From the NCBI GenBank assembly GCA_965153455.1, contig OZ234499.1, forward strand, positions 4,385,577 through 4,449,576: DNA of 64,000 bases, given 5' to 3'. The notes beneath the pieces were generated by a model, which ran no database searches, was not told the origin of the DNA, and worked only from the letters and a program-made list of their open reading frames with translations. Origin of the DNA: Sphagnum compactum. Lineage: Eukaryota; Bryophyta; Sphagnopsida; Sphagnales. Shown here in pieces: positions 35,547 through 47,060 of this stretch (positions are counted from its first letter, which is position 1; each line of letters begins with the position of its first letter). The translations under genes were made by a program, and so were the position numbers.

Positions 35547-36830
35547 GTCAATTGATGGTGGTGATGAGCATCCCCTGTGCTTCTGACCTGGTTGAAGACA
35601 AGTAAGCTTTGTGAATAGATAATACTCACAGTAAGCAAAAGATTGTCAATTTGTGTGGCACCCACTCATTGTACTTATAATGCTTGCTGTGCTTTTCCAT
35701 AGGGGTAACAATTACACATACAATGACTATCCTTGCTCCATCACCATTGGAGGGGTCATGTAAGTACACATTCTTGGTAGGACTGAAAGGGGGTTACAGT
35801 TACGTCATTTTTGGATGATAAAGATGTGACTGAGCGGCTGATATGTTTTGTCTGAGCAAAAAAACACAAAAATTGTAGTGCACAAAATTCTTGGACCATC
35901 AGCCAAGTTAGGAGAGGAGACAGTCAACATGAAGAGTGAAGGTCCCCTTCATAGACAGATCATTGCCTGAATTGTAACATTGCAGCAGGTATGGTGTTTC
36001 TGAAACAATTATTGATGGGTTGGAAGATCAAGATTCATTGCTTCATACCCACCCACTTTTGTCAACATGTTATGTATATTGTGTTTACATGGTTCATTAG
36101 TCTGCTAACACATGACGATTTTTGGTTTCACTGGTGACTGCAAATCCTGTGGTCTATCAGCCACAGAAGCTCTACAGGAAGAGAGCAAAACCTGTTTATT
36201 GACAGAGAAGTGTTGACCAATTGCTCTTGTTTCTCCTTTAGTGCTGCTGCCTCCATTCCAAAAGCTAACTAAGTGGCCGGTGACTTTCATTATGTGCTTT
36301 TCAATTTTTTATTGAAGAGTAAAGTGTTCCAGGTCTGTCTCCTGATCTCATTTTACATGATTCTTTTTTGTATATCAGACTAAATTAGGTTTTGGGTCTT
36401 CTCTGTCTTCTCTTGAAATCTCAATTTTATGCCATATGGGTTGCGCCCAAAGTTCTCCCTTTCTCATCGGTATAGCTGGTTCAAAGAGGACACCAATCAT
36501 CTTCACATGTAAACTTCTATTTTGCAGAGTTTTTAGAGTTTCAGTTTTCTTTTTTTTGGTAGTGACGGGCCAATTAACATGGCTCGTTGCAAATAAAAAA
36601 CTGAAAAAAAGAAAAGAAAAAAAAGAATCCATATCTAATTAGTAAAAGCAACAATTGATACCATCATATACCTGCAGTCTGGTTCTGAAATGGATTCTTT
36701 AAGTTATTAGACTTTTGATTATGGCGTTTCTCAACTTGAGTTGAGAACTGATTTGGTTGCACATCTACTTCACCCAAAATATGTGGTGAAATGCATCTGG
36801 TTAAGTTCATATATAAAGAGCTTTGTAATG
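35547..36830 (+). other. 3' untranslated and downstream region of the F-box gene
   Basis: No coding sequence is supported. The composition stays less AT-rich than the flanks until about 36100, which suggests a long 3' leader of the transcript. No single poly-A signal can be chosen. Confidence 0.35.
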
Positions 36831-37990
36831 AACTAATGAAAACGAATGATCTAAAAAACAAGGATGATAAGTGTCAACCTATGATGGTTCTCGGATTGTA
36901 CTCATTTGGTTTGTGGGGCTTTGCATTTGGTCACTACTTGATTTGTATAGCTATGAGGTGATTGTGAGCATAAAGTCAATGTTTGGCTCATACAATTGTG
37001 AGGTGATTGCCAACACAATTAGACGAAATATATGTACAAAAAGTTGTTGGGGGCAAATTTTGTGATCAAAACAAACTAATGGAAAAAGGAGCTATTACAA
37101 CCGACGCCCCATTGATTAATTCCTCCCTTTAACAATTGAAATGTTTGAATGTTTAAACAAACAAGCTAATATGATCTTACATGATTGTGCCAATGCCATT
37201 TGAAACTTTTAAAAAATTAGAGGACTTTTCTTCTTTTTGTTTTCATTACTTTTTTTGCGTCAAAAATTTTCAATTACATTACAAAGGATGCAAGCATCCT
37301 CCATCTTATGTCGGTTAGTAGCAGTAACCCTACCTACTTCCCAATTTCCACCTTATCAAGACTTACCCCATCACCGTGGCTGACCTCTTACATGCGGTTG
37401 CTTGTTGAGACAAAAAGATTTTGACATCCAATTTATGTTAGCTTCACGTCTTATAAATTAATCCTTTTCATTTTTCTTTTTCCCTCTTACATTTTTTGGA
37501 TTTGCAGTGTGTTTATAAATAAAGTTTTGCAAGGTTAACACAAAATGGCCCTAAGATGCATTATAAGATCTCTTTCCATTATGTTGTTGTGATAATAGTT
37601 ACACACGATATGGTGTGATCCCACAACCTAATAGAAAGTATTGGAAATGAAACCTTGGTTCATGTTGCACAGAAAAGCACTTTTCATTGCAATCATAATT
37701 TAATAACACAATTTGATTCCAACAAAAGATTATTCTTGTTGAAGCTTTTACCAACAACTAGATTGAAAACCAATAAAAATTTGGTGAACATTAAAATTGA
37801 CCAATTTTGGTTTGGTATATTGACTTTTAAACATACAAACCTCGTCCCAAGATTGGATGGTTTTAAAAAATTTGATATCAACTTGGTCTTAGTATTGGGT
37901 ACTTTTAAAAACTTCCATATCAACTTGTTCTTGTACAAGGTTGCTAATATTAATGTTGGCCAAATATTAAATTTACTAGGTTTCAAGTCT
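36830..37990 (+). repeat. Diverged third copy of part of the large repeat
   Basis: The order of words seen at 5220-5440 and 6240-6600 (a TTTGCATTTGGT region, TCTCTTTCCATTAT, CCTAATAGAAAG, TTTGATTCCAACAAAAGATT, GGTACTTTTAAAAACTT) recurs here with many substitutions. The Helitron is absent. The copy shows that the large repeat is a dispersed family and not only a local duplication. Confidence 0.6.
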
Positions 37991-38035
37991 ATTTGTAGTT
38001 TGGTTTTTAATTAAAAACTTAGCTCTCATTTTGAG

Positions 38036-38280
38036 TGAGATGTGACATTTTAAAGACTAGTCGGGTATCACCAAGGCTTAGACCTAATACTCATGGAGGT
38101 TATCAAGTGAACCCTCAAAGTTGGTTCGCATGCTTGTATAAGTTTATCAAAACCCAAGTGAAACACGACAATTTGAAAACTAGTTGGGTATCCAAAGGCT
38201 TTAGACCTAATACTCATGGAGATTATCAAGCAAATCTTCAAGGTTGATTCTCATGCTTATGTAAGTTTATCAAAACTCAA
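38036..38280. repeat. Tandem duplication of about 122 bp
   Basis: Two diverged copies start at about 38036 and 38158. They share TTTAGACCTAATACTCATGG and AAGTTTATCAAAAC words. Confidence 0.8.
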
Positions 38281-39750
38281 ATAATTAGAATCACTTACCC
38301 ATTATTATAATTACAAGATTTGAACCCAAGACTTTCTAACTATCCTAAAAACATTACACATTATGTCACAACCTTTGATGTGTACATAAGGAAGTTGAAC
38401 TTCAGATTAAAAATTTACACATGTCAATGGTTTTAACTTTAAAACCATAGGATGAATGAACATTAAATAAAAATAATCATATGCATTTCTTAAAAAAAAT
38501 TTGAATTCATTTAGATGAAAACAATTGGTTTGAAAATAAACGATTTTCATTTTGATGATACTGGAAAAGTATTTAAGGTATAAAATTTTGGTATAAAATT
38601 TTGTTATAAAAAATTTAAGAATCAAATTAATTCTCATTTAATTCTTATGAAAATCAAAATTAAAACTTGAACAAAAGGTGTTCTTTCATTTTAAATAGGT
38701 TTCTAGTTAAACTTTATATATATATATATAGAGAGAGAAGCTTGGTCTTACCTTTTAGGCAAATTATTGCATTTCAGTAATTGTAAATGATTAATATTTC
38801 ACAAAGAAAAATTATTTAATTGTGTGCAATGAAAATTGAACCTAACCTAGTCTTAAATCAAAATCGAAATTTTGAAAATTGAAAAAATCAGTCTCAAAAT
38901 CAAACCAAAGGTTCCTTAAAAAAAAAAAAAATTAAAAACAAAAAAAAACTGAGACCAAAAGTTTTTTTGAAATCAAAAACCAAACTACATTAGTTTCAAT
39001 ATGTTTCACAAATATTATAAATGTTTTAAAGACCATAGTCCAATACAAATATATACATAACATATAAAATCTCAACCATGTTTTTTGGTCCTTGGCAAAA
39101 AGGATGTCTTAAAAGGATTGCTTTTTAATTCCGAAAAACATGTAAATTTTATATTCAGATCTCACTTAAATTAAGGATCCAAATGTCAAAATTGATGGCT
39201 TGCGTATTGCGATTTGGCCACAATATAATTACCTAAATAGATGTTAAATTTACATGGGCTTAGATAATGAAAAACAAATCGAGTCACACATAATTAATTA
39301 GAATAAAGGGATATGCTTTTGATGAACTTCATGGACATTGCAATGAGTTGTTCAGTAAGGATTTTTAATTATGTTTAATGTAAACACAAAAATATTCTTA
39401 CTCAAAACTGGCCAAAAATGGTGTTCTTATAGTAGTATATTGGTAGTTGCCAAATTTTTCTATTAGGCTATAAGCTATACCCTTTATCAAAATTATTGAA
39501 GGATACTTAAAATGTTTTTGTCTATCATATCCTACTTTTAGCCAAATTTGGCTAAACCCACGGATGATTACCACCTCAGCTACATCACAAAAACAAAAGA
39601 AATTACATATTAAGCAAATGAAGTCTTTTGGATAAGCATCTTTCCAAGACAATATATTGCAAAGCATGCATATCAAAACAAAGAAACACAAAACCAAAAA
39701 AGACACCCAAAAAGAAGGAAAAAAAAAGAGAAAAAAACAAGGGGTGTGTG
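38281..39750. other. AT-rich sequence without a supported gene
   Basis: It contains a short TATATA/GAGAGA microsatellite near 38717-38740 and many A/T homopolymers. No credible open frame on either strand. Confidence 0.45.
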
Positions 39751-39752
39751 GC

Positions 39753-40515
39753 ATTGTGGCCTTGCCATTTACATAAAAAAGTATCTTGAGGGAAAAGAAG
39801 CATTACGAAACTTCAATTAATTCACCATGCAAAAATATAATCTTCGGAAAAACCCTCTGAAAAGAAACCACAATCCTTCAAGACATACGAGCTAGTGCAC
39901 CTCCATCGCTAGCTGACTTGTGGCAAATGATTGTGTCTTCCGCTTCCTTACTACTATTTTGATTGTCTTAGTTTTCCTTTCCTTTCGTAGTGCACCTCCA
40001 TCACTAGCTGACTTGTGGCAGACGATTGCATCTTCCACTTCATTATTACTGTTTTGATTGTCTTGGTTTTCCTTTCGCGCACTCCATCACAAGCTGATTT
40101 GTGGCAGATGATTGCATCTTCCACTTCATCACTACTGTTTTGATTGTCTTGGTTTTCCTTTCATGCACCTCCATCACTAGCTGATTCAAGGCAGATGATT
40201 GCATCTTCCACTTCATTACTACTGTTTAGATTGTCTTGGTTTTCCTTTTGTGTGTTTACATTTACTTCGACATGCCTCAATACTTTTTGTTGAGATTTCC
40301 ATCCTTGTTTATATCCGTTATATATACAAGGTTTTCCCTTCAAGACATTATAACTCTATTATAACTAATCTCAAGTTTCAACACAAGCCAAAATATCATG
40401 TTTCAAAAATCCTCATAAAAAAATAGACCTACTACCAAGGGGCCAAAATCCCTTAAGCTACCACACTCTACAATGAATCTAAACACAATATCTTTGCCTT
40501 GGTAGGCAAGGCCAA
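39753..40515 (+). repeat. Foldback-family arm split by an insertion
   Basis: 39753-39886 and 40337-40515 together match the left arm of the element at 49305-49610 (GCCTTGCCATTTACAT..., CCTTCAAGACAT, ...GGTAGGCAAGGCCAACAAA). The two pieces are separated by a 450-bp insertion that is described separately. Confidence 0.7.
39887..40336. repeat. 450-bp insertion carrying four repeats of 85-95 bp
   Basis: Four units begin near 39896, 39991, 40079 and 40164, each with CTCCATCACTAGCTGA-like and GATTGTCTTGGTTTTCC words. The 12-bp sequence CCTTCAAGACAT stands immediately before (39875-39886) and after (40337-40348) the segment and is single in the related element at 49305, so it looks like a target-site duplication. 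Unit lengths do not preserve a reading frame. Confidence 0.65.
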
Positions 40516-42640
40516 CAAATACAAACTTGCTGACTCTATCTCTGTCTCTCTTGGTTTTTAATGTTTTGAGGTTTAGGGTTTCTGGGCCATAAACCCTAAA
40601 CCCTCTTGTTCTTCCCCATTGAATCTGGAATAGGGTGCAAGGGAGAGGGAGAGAAAGACAGAGCACATGCAAGACAGAAAGCACAGAGCTTTGAAAACAA
40701 AATGGAAGTGTACTCTCAGCCTGGAAGGCAGAACATGGAGGAAAAAATGGTCTGCTGCACCCCAGGCTGGGAGACAAGCTCAGAAAAAAAACCTTCACCG
40801 AGCTTGTTGACATGGATATTGCATAGCTATGACTCGAATCCCTTCCATCGATACTTTCACATCCAAGGAAGGCGCTCTTAAGGGCCATGCTTCTTCCACA
40901 ACGCTCATCTCCTAAATCTTGAGCTCTGGCAGCATGAAAAAAAAAAAAACGAGACGAAACCCAAAATAATAATAATAATCATAAAGCTCCAAGAACCACA
41001 AGCAAGGATCAGTGCAAGGATGAGGCGTCACCACAGGTGATGGAGATGGAGAAGGAGCTCTGGAAACGGATGGGAGAGAGACAGAGAGTTCAGGATGATG
41101 TGGATTGCTGTGAGGAAGAAGTCTAGGCTGCACACTTGATTTCAAGCCAGCAGTCTTCGCCTTTTTCTTCATCCTACCGAAAACTTTTTTAAAAAAATAA
41201 AAATAAAATTGCACTATGCTGCTACCAGATTCATGTGCAAGAGCTTGCGAGGGCGCATTGCCATATCTCTGGCAAACACCGAGGCACTCTTCTTCTTATC
41301 TCATCCCGTCTCTGCCTTTCCAACCCCCGTCTCTCTCATGTTCCTTTCCAACCATCTCCCCTGCTCAGACCTTTTACAAATCACCATCATCTCCTATGAA
41401 ATCTTTCTCCTGATCTTCTGTCTCTTTCTTCATCACTTCCTATCAACGACAAGCTTGACCCACAATTCTAAACCCCATCTCGAGAGCTGTAAATCACACA
41501 GTTCATCTTCTCCATGACATAACCCAAAATAAAACTCTAAAACTCATGAACCCAAAATAAAAGCTCACAGAGAAGAATACGACTCAGCCAAAAGGACCGG
41601 TTCCTGGAAGCTTATACGGCATGGAAACCAAGATTAAGGTTTCCCTCAATGGTGACTTCAGAGATCGAGGTACTGACAGGCCTGGAGGGAAGTCATGCCT
41701 CCCTGATGCATCTGCAACCAGAACAAACAAGACAATCCAAATGACCAAGAACATAGACAAGATTGTATTTAAGGTGACAGCACAGGAATGTCTGTGACCG
41801 TGACGATCACAGAAGAAGGCCAAAAAAACCTTGAAAAAGGGTACACGCATTAAGAAGGAAAAACAAGGGAAAAGCAAATGAGGACCAAGTGGACTTCCAA
41901 AAGCCTTCCCACTTACAGGACTCTAAACAAAATCACTCAGAAGACAAAAAATGCTGGAAAAGGAAACTTCTCTTTAGTGAGCAACCCTCTGAGTCCTCTT
42001 TGACAGAATCATTAGAGGGTAGTCTTGTTTATTCTTCAGAAGGATGATAAGACTGACCCATCTAAGGAACAAGGAAAAAATTTACAACTACAAAGCCTCA
42101 ATCACAACAACCGACCATTGTTGATGCTGGTGCCACCAGCCCCCACACAGTTACATGAAGTTGGAAGAGCGGTGAAGCGTTTCCCTAAAAGGCTCAGAGG
42201 TGTAAAGAAAAATAAATTCCATTGGCAGATTGCCTCATCTTCGGGAAAAAAAAACCTCATCAAGGCCTTAAGAGTTGAGCTTCACCATCCCCACAGACTA
42301 AATCCATTTGCAGCTCAAAGTACTAGATTACAAAACACACATAATCATGCCCAGAAAATACTTGAAACAGTAGCCAATAGACAAAAACTAAAATCTCTGA
42401 AACCATACAATACACCAAGCTACAGACAATAAGCAAGACTCTCTGAAAACGTGCTTCCGCATTGAGCTTACATGTCAAACAATAAAGAGAAACACACGAA
42501 AGAAAAACCCTACTGTGCACAAGAAGAAGCCGCAAGCCCTAATGGAAGAATTTTAGGGTTTGAGGCTTCTTCTTCTTCTTCTTCGTCTTCTTCTTCGACT
42601 GAACAATGTGTGCATTCCGCATGGCTGTAATGTCAAGTAC
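40516..42640 (-). other. Possible minus-strand transcription unit, unidentified
   Basis: Composition between about 40550 and 42640 is less AT-rich than on either side. The minus strand carries leader-like features at its start: a GAAGAAGAAG run near 42560-42600 and an AACCCTAAAA telobox near 42550. Minus-strand open frames include 41584-41877 (97 aa, a hydrophobic stretch followed by a short basic tail ending KLPGTGPFG). Another reads from an ATG at 41172 to 40912 (MKKKAKTAG..., Pro/Ser-rich). TTGCAG and TTCCAG acceptor-like sequences occur near 41713 and 40630. None of this matches a family I recognise. It could be a small-protein gene, a long non-coding RNA or chance. Confidence 0.3.
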
Positions 42641-42659
42641 ACAAACTGACCCCCAAATT

Positions 42660-44330
42660 CCAGTCGGGCAGTTTAGCAAAATATTATTATTTTAATAATA
42701 TTTTTGTTTTTGTTTTTGTTTTTTGATTATTATTATTATTATTATTATTTTGGGGTTTGTTTTTTTACCTATTGAAAAATTTTACTCATGAATATTGAAT
42801 ATAGTTTCAATTTTTTTTTAGAAAGTCACGACTTATGACTTGTGGAATTTAAAGTTGTTTTATTTAAGCTAGCTTTTGACGGTTCATTGTCATTGAAATT
42901 AATTTTTAAAAAAATTGTCAAAAATAAAATATTTAAAAAATACTTCAAAAGATTGTCTATTTTCATTCACAAATATGTTGTTATTGTGAAAAACAAAAAA
43001 AAATAAAAATTGAAATTTGTTGATGCTCTACAAGTAATAGAATGAGTGTTGAAGCTACCAAGGTACTATGATATATGACAAACCAAATGAAACAAAATTC
43101 AAATATTTGATTCATTTACAGGTTAGTTCATTTAGGTGTTATATAAATCAATTATCCATTATTCAATTAAAAAAAATTATGGTCTTTTCAAATAAAATTG
43201 GGATTTATTTTTGAATAATTTGTTTACTTGTCCCTTCTAGAAAAAGGGGGAGATTTTAAGGATAATAAAATCATAGCTGAAAATTTCGGAGAATTGGAAT
43301 GTGCCTTTGGTGTTATTGGAAAGATCTTGGTGAGCAGGATTTAATTAAAATTTATTTGATAATATTTGGATTTAGAATTGTGGGAGAAATTGATTTTTAA
43401 GTGAATTTTGCTTTTTAGAGTGCAAACTTCTAGTTGGAGGAGTGTCTAAAATTTCAGAATTTTTATTGTGATGGGCCAATCAAAATAGCTCATTGGCAAG
43501 ACAAAATCCTTTTTATTTATTTCACTTTATTAATTAGTTTGTGTAGTGCCAACAACTAATTAATAAAACCAAGAATTTTTTAAAAAAAGATGCAAATATT
43601 GATGATAATTAGGATTGGGTAGAATTTGAAGGGGAGATTTTATTTTCATAGTATATATCAAAATGCAAAAATAATGGTACAAAGTGCATGATATAAGCCC
43701 ATATGCAATTTTAGCATTGTCCTTCGAGTTAAAGCAATGGAATTTTTTCACAATCTTTAAAATTGGTAATATATTAATGGTAATTTTAGATAGGATTTTG
43801 TCCGAAAATCTATTATGATCTTAGAAGCCCATCATTAAAAAATAAATTATTTAATTTCAATTCACAAGACAACATTTTAAATGTGGTCCAACAATTGCTT
43901 ATATGCTTTACATTACAATATTTTGATTCTTTTCAAAGTTGAAAATTGAAGATTTAACACATAAGATTAATAATAAATCATTGTAAAAATTGTGAAATTT
44001 AGTTTTATGACTTTTTTTGGACTATAAATTTTGAAGCAAACACTCAAGTTTTATTAAATGTATTTTTTTAAATTTAAATAAATAAATAAATAAATATATG
44101 TATAACCTGATTTTTATTTTTATTTTTTTTGTTTTTACCAAATCATAAACATGTCAAAATTGTTGCCAATTATATTACACTTCAGATTATCATTTAGGAG
44201 AGATTCCACCCTTCACCCTGAGCTTCTTAGGGTGAACCACTTATGTCATATTCCGGCAACCGACACATGCATCATCATGAACCAACACAAAATGAATTGG
44301 ACACCTAGACCATTATGAGGTATAATGTTT
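42660..44330. other. AT-rich stretch, no gene seen
   Basis: An ATT microsatellite at about 42725-42750 and long A/T tracts are present. No coding sequence is supported on either strand. Confidence 0.5.
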
Positions 44331-44355
44331 TTACTCAACAAAATTTCGTAATTAT

Positions 44356-44690
44356 GTGGTGGAATCTTTCCAGAGTGTAAACTACATCACGTAATGATCA
44401 TCGGTCAGACTTGGCTCATGACAACCCCCCCGCCCCTCTAATTGGTGGCGGAATCTCTCCTGAGTGCTGATTACGTCACATAATGGCCTTCGGTCAGACC
44501 CTGACTCACAACTGCTTGTTGCTTGGTGCCAGAATCTTTCCCGAGAGTGCCAATTCTGTCAGAAAATGGTCATTGGTTAGACGGGCACGGCTTCACTCCC
44601 AGTAGCTGCTGCTTGTTGGCGGAATCTCTCCCCAGTGTCAATTATGTCACATAATGGTCATTGGTCGGACCCGGCTAGTGACCACAAAGG
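44356..44690. repeat. Four-copy repeat of about 85 bp upstream of the DeSI gene
   Basis: Units start near 44358, 44444, 44525 and 44616. Each holds GGCGGAATCTCTCC-like and AATGGTCATTGGTCAGAC-like words around an ATTATGTCACATAAT-type core, which is self-complementary except at its centre. ACGTCA in unit 2 resembles a bZIP-binding core. The neighbouring 44791 array is different in sequence. Confidence 0.75.
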
Positions 44691-44790
44691 TCGCTTGACC
44701 GGGTCCTTCCAAAAGGCGACAATATTATTTACCTTTGTAAGATTTTGACTGCTTTCTTCATGGGTATCACATATGGATTTTTCATCCCCT

Positions 44791-45697
44791 GGAAAGAGAT
44801 CATCCATCCACAGCAGGTGTCATGATATTTCATTCATCCATGAAGAGGTAGCCTGTTAGTCTATAATTTTCCGGCTGGCAAATCGGCCATAACTTTACCC
44901 CCTACAATATCCAATTTTCTTTCATGGGTTACCACTATATAAGGAGTTTCATTCCTGGAACAAAGAGATCATCCATCAACAGTTTCATTCATCCATGAAA
45001 AGGTCGTCTGCTAGTACATACTTTCTCATTCCCCAAAAGTGCACAGTGAAGATCACTCGCTTTGTGTGATCATCCATCAATAGCAGATGTCATCCTATTT
45101 CATTCATTCATAAAGAGGGAATCTCGTAGTACAAAAAGTGTGTAATGAAGCTCTCTCTCGCTCTCTCGCTTGACTGTGTTTTGGAAAAGAGATCATCCAT
45201 CAATAGCAGGTGTCATGATATCTCGTTCATCCATGAAGAGCTAAGTCTGCCAGTCCATAATTTCGTTCCCCCCAAAAGTGCGAACTGAATCTCTCTCTCA
45301 CTCGCTTTTGTGTTTTGGAAAGAGATCATCCATCAACATCTGTTGTCCTGATATCTCGTTCATCCATGAAGAGCTTAGTCTGCTAGTCCATAATTTCATT
45401 CCCCAAAAAAGTGCGCAGCGAATCTCTCTCTCTCTCACTCACTTGGCGTTTTGGAAAGAGATCATCCATCAACGGCTGGTGTCGTGATATTTAGTTCATC
45501 CACGAAGAGCTAATCTGCTAGTCCATAATTTCATTTCACCCAAAAGTGCGCACTTCGCTTGGCGTTTTGGAAACAGATCATCCATCAACGGCTGGTTTCA
45601 TGATATTTCATTCATCTACGAAGAGCTCGTCTGCTAGTACATAATTTCATTCCGGCGTGAAGCTCTCTCCCGGGGTCTCTCTCTCGCTTGTGTGTTT
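44791..45697. repeat. Seven-copy minisatellite ending at the DeSI gene leader
   Basis: GATCATCCATC begins units at 44798, 44967, 45068, 45191, 45324, 45460 and 45576. Each continues with TTCATTCATCCATGAAGAG, CTGCTAGTCCATAATTTCATT and a CTCTCTCTC stretch. Spacing is 101-169 bp. The last unit runs into the TC- and CGT-rich leader of the downstream gene, so the array is part of its promoter or 5' transcript. Confidence 0.9.
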
Positions 45698-46400
45698 TTT
45701 GGGGCATCGTCGTCCTCGTCTTCCTCGTCGTCACTCGTTGCGCCTTTCTCTTCGGCATCCTCATCGTCGTCGTCTTCTTCACCCTTGCCTTGTTTTGTCT
45801 TTTTCTCCAAAAGGGGTTCCATTATTCTCGCTCAAAAGGAACAAAAGCTCAAGACATGGCAAAGGACTGAAGAGCTTTGAATGCTCTTGTTGTGAGGAGG
45901 GAGGCAGAGGACGACGACGACGACGACGTCGACGAGGAACAATGTGACTTTCGATTCTCAAAGTTTTGCGAGTACAATAACCTAAGAAGACGTTGCTCTT
46001 ATTTCTTTTTCTTTTCCTTTCTGGTTGGCGCTCGAATCTCGATCTCCTTTCTTTGCCTATCTGTAGCTCTTTTTGTGGTAATTCGACGCAAACCCTGCAT
46101 GGTTTTTTTGTCTCCCCGCCCGCTTCTTCTCTCTTTCTGTGTCTCTGAAGGTGCTGTGCTAGACTTATGCTGGCTCCCTTTTGATTGTATAAGAGAGTGT
46201 GATGAGTGCAGCCTCAAGTAAGATTGTGAAAGGAAAGGGACTTCGTTTACACAAGAGGTGCAAGGGGGGGTTTTCACAGACAGTTTGCTACTCTGATTTG
46301 AGGTTTCTGTTGAGGATTTTCAGTTTAAAGAAGGGAAGTATGGTGTTAGTAATCCCTCTGTGTCTTTTCTGAGAAGAAGACTTAAAAGGGCCATTTGAAG
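45698..46400 (+). promoter_or_regulatory. Probable 5' leader of the DeSI-type gene
   Basis: The sequence is TC-rich with CGTCGTC and GACGACGAC runs and short upstream frames encoding Ser-, Arg- or Asp-rich peptides on both strands. These are best explained by low complexity. A leader intron is possible but cannot be placed. Confidence 0.45.
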
Positions 46401-47060
46401 ATGAGGACGGGGAATGCAAGCTCAACAGGCTCTAACACTAACTGTCAAGTACCTCTATATCTGAATGTCTATGACCTCACCCCCATCAATGGATATGTCT
46501 ACTGGATCGGCCTTGGGATCTTCCATTCTGGGATTGAAGCTCATGGTGCGGAGTATGCATTCGGTGCCCATGATTATCCCTCAAGTGGAGTTTTTGAAGT
46601 TGAACCAAGACGATGTCCTGGGTTCACATTCCGCTCATCTGTTCCTCTTGGAACAACAGATCTAAGTCCCTTGGAGTTTCGAAGCTTCATCGAGCAATGT
46701 GCTGATGAGTACTATGGTGATACATATCACCTGATTGCAAAAAATTGCAACCATTTCACAGATGATCTCTGTCAACGGTTGACAGGGAAGTCGATTCCTG
46801 GGTGGGTTAATCGCCTTGCTAGGATAGGCTACGCATGCAACTGTTTGTTGCCAGAAGGTCTTCAGGTAAGTGTGATGGACACTACGGCTCAGTTTCAGCA
46901 TGGAGAGGAGCATGAGTTTGGGGAAGGCACAGAGATGGTTGAGTCAGAAAGTGATCAGGATTCTACCCTGCTGACACCGCCAAACAGTGACACACAGGCT
47001 CTTTTGAGGGACAGCTTCAAAGAGATTGTTGGCAAACCCCAGAGGGATGAACACTTCTGA
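46401..47060 (+). CDS. DeSI/PPPDE-domain cysteine protease
   Basis: An uninterrupted 219-aa frame begins at the ATG at 46401. A PPPDE domain covers about residues 16-150. VPLYLNVYDLTP opens the fold, IFHSGIEAHG provides the catalytic His (H42), and IAKNCNHFTDDLC carries the catalytic Cys (C116). In this family the Cys-His pair cleaves ubiquitin or SUMO from substrates in the cytosol or nucleus. The length and the motif NRLARIGYACNCLLPEGLQVS agree with plant DeSI-like proteins. The C-terminal 65 residues are acidic and Ser/Thr-rich. A good splice-donor sequence (CAG/GTAAGTG, about 46866) lies within the frame. Reading through keeps the family's LQVS continuation, so I take the gene as intronless in its coding part, though a spliced form is possible. 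Substrate specificity is unknown. Confidence 0.93.
   Translation: MRTGNASSTGSNTNCQVPLYLNVYDLTPINGYVYWIGLGIFHSGIEAHGAEYAFGAHDYPSSGVFEVEPRRCPGFTFRSSVPLGTTDLSPLEFRSFIEQCADEYYGDTYHLIAKNCNHFTDDLCQRLTGKSIPGWVNRLARIGYACNCLLPEGLQVSVMDTTAQFQHGEEHEFGEGTEMVESESDQDSTLLTPPNSDTQALLRDSFKEIVGKPQRDEHF

Noticed and set aside
38290-38380. tRNA-like B-box word GGTTCAAATCT on the minus strand
   Set aside because: No matching A box, acceptor stem or anticodon arm could be found, so no tRNA gene or SINE is called.
45657-45961. Ser-, Arg- or Asp-rich frames on both strands before the DeSI gene
   Set aside because: They arise from CGT/GAC and TC simple repeats in the leader and overlap one another.
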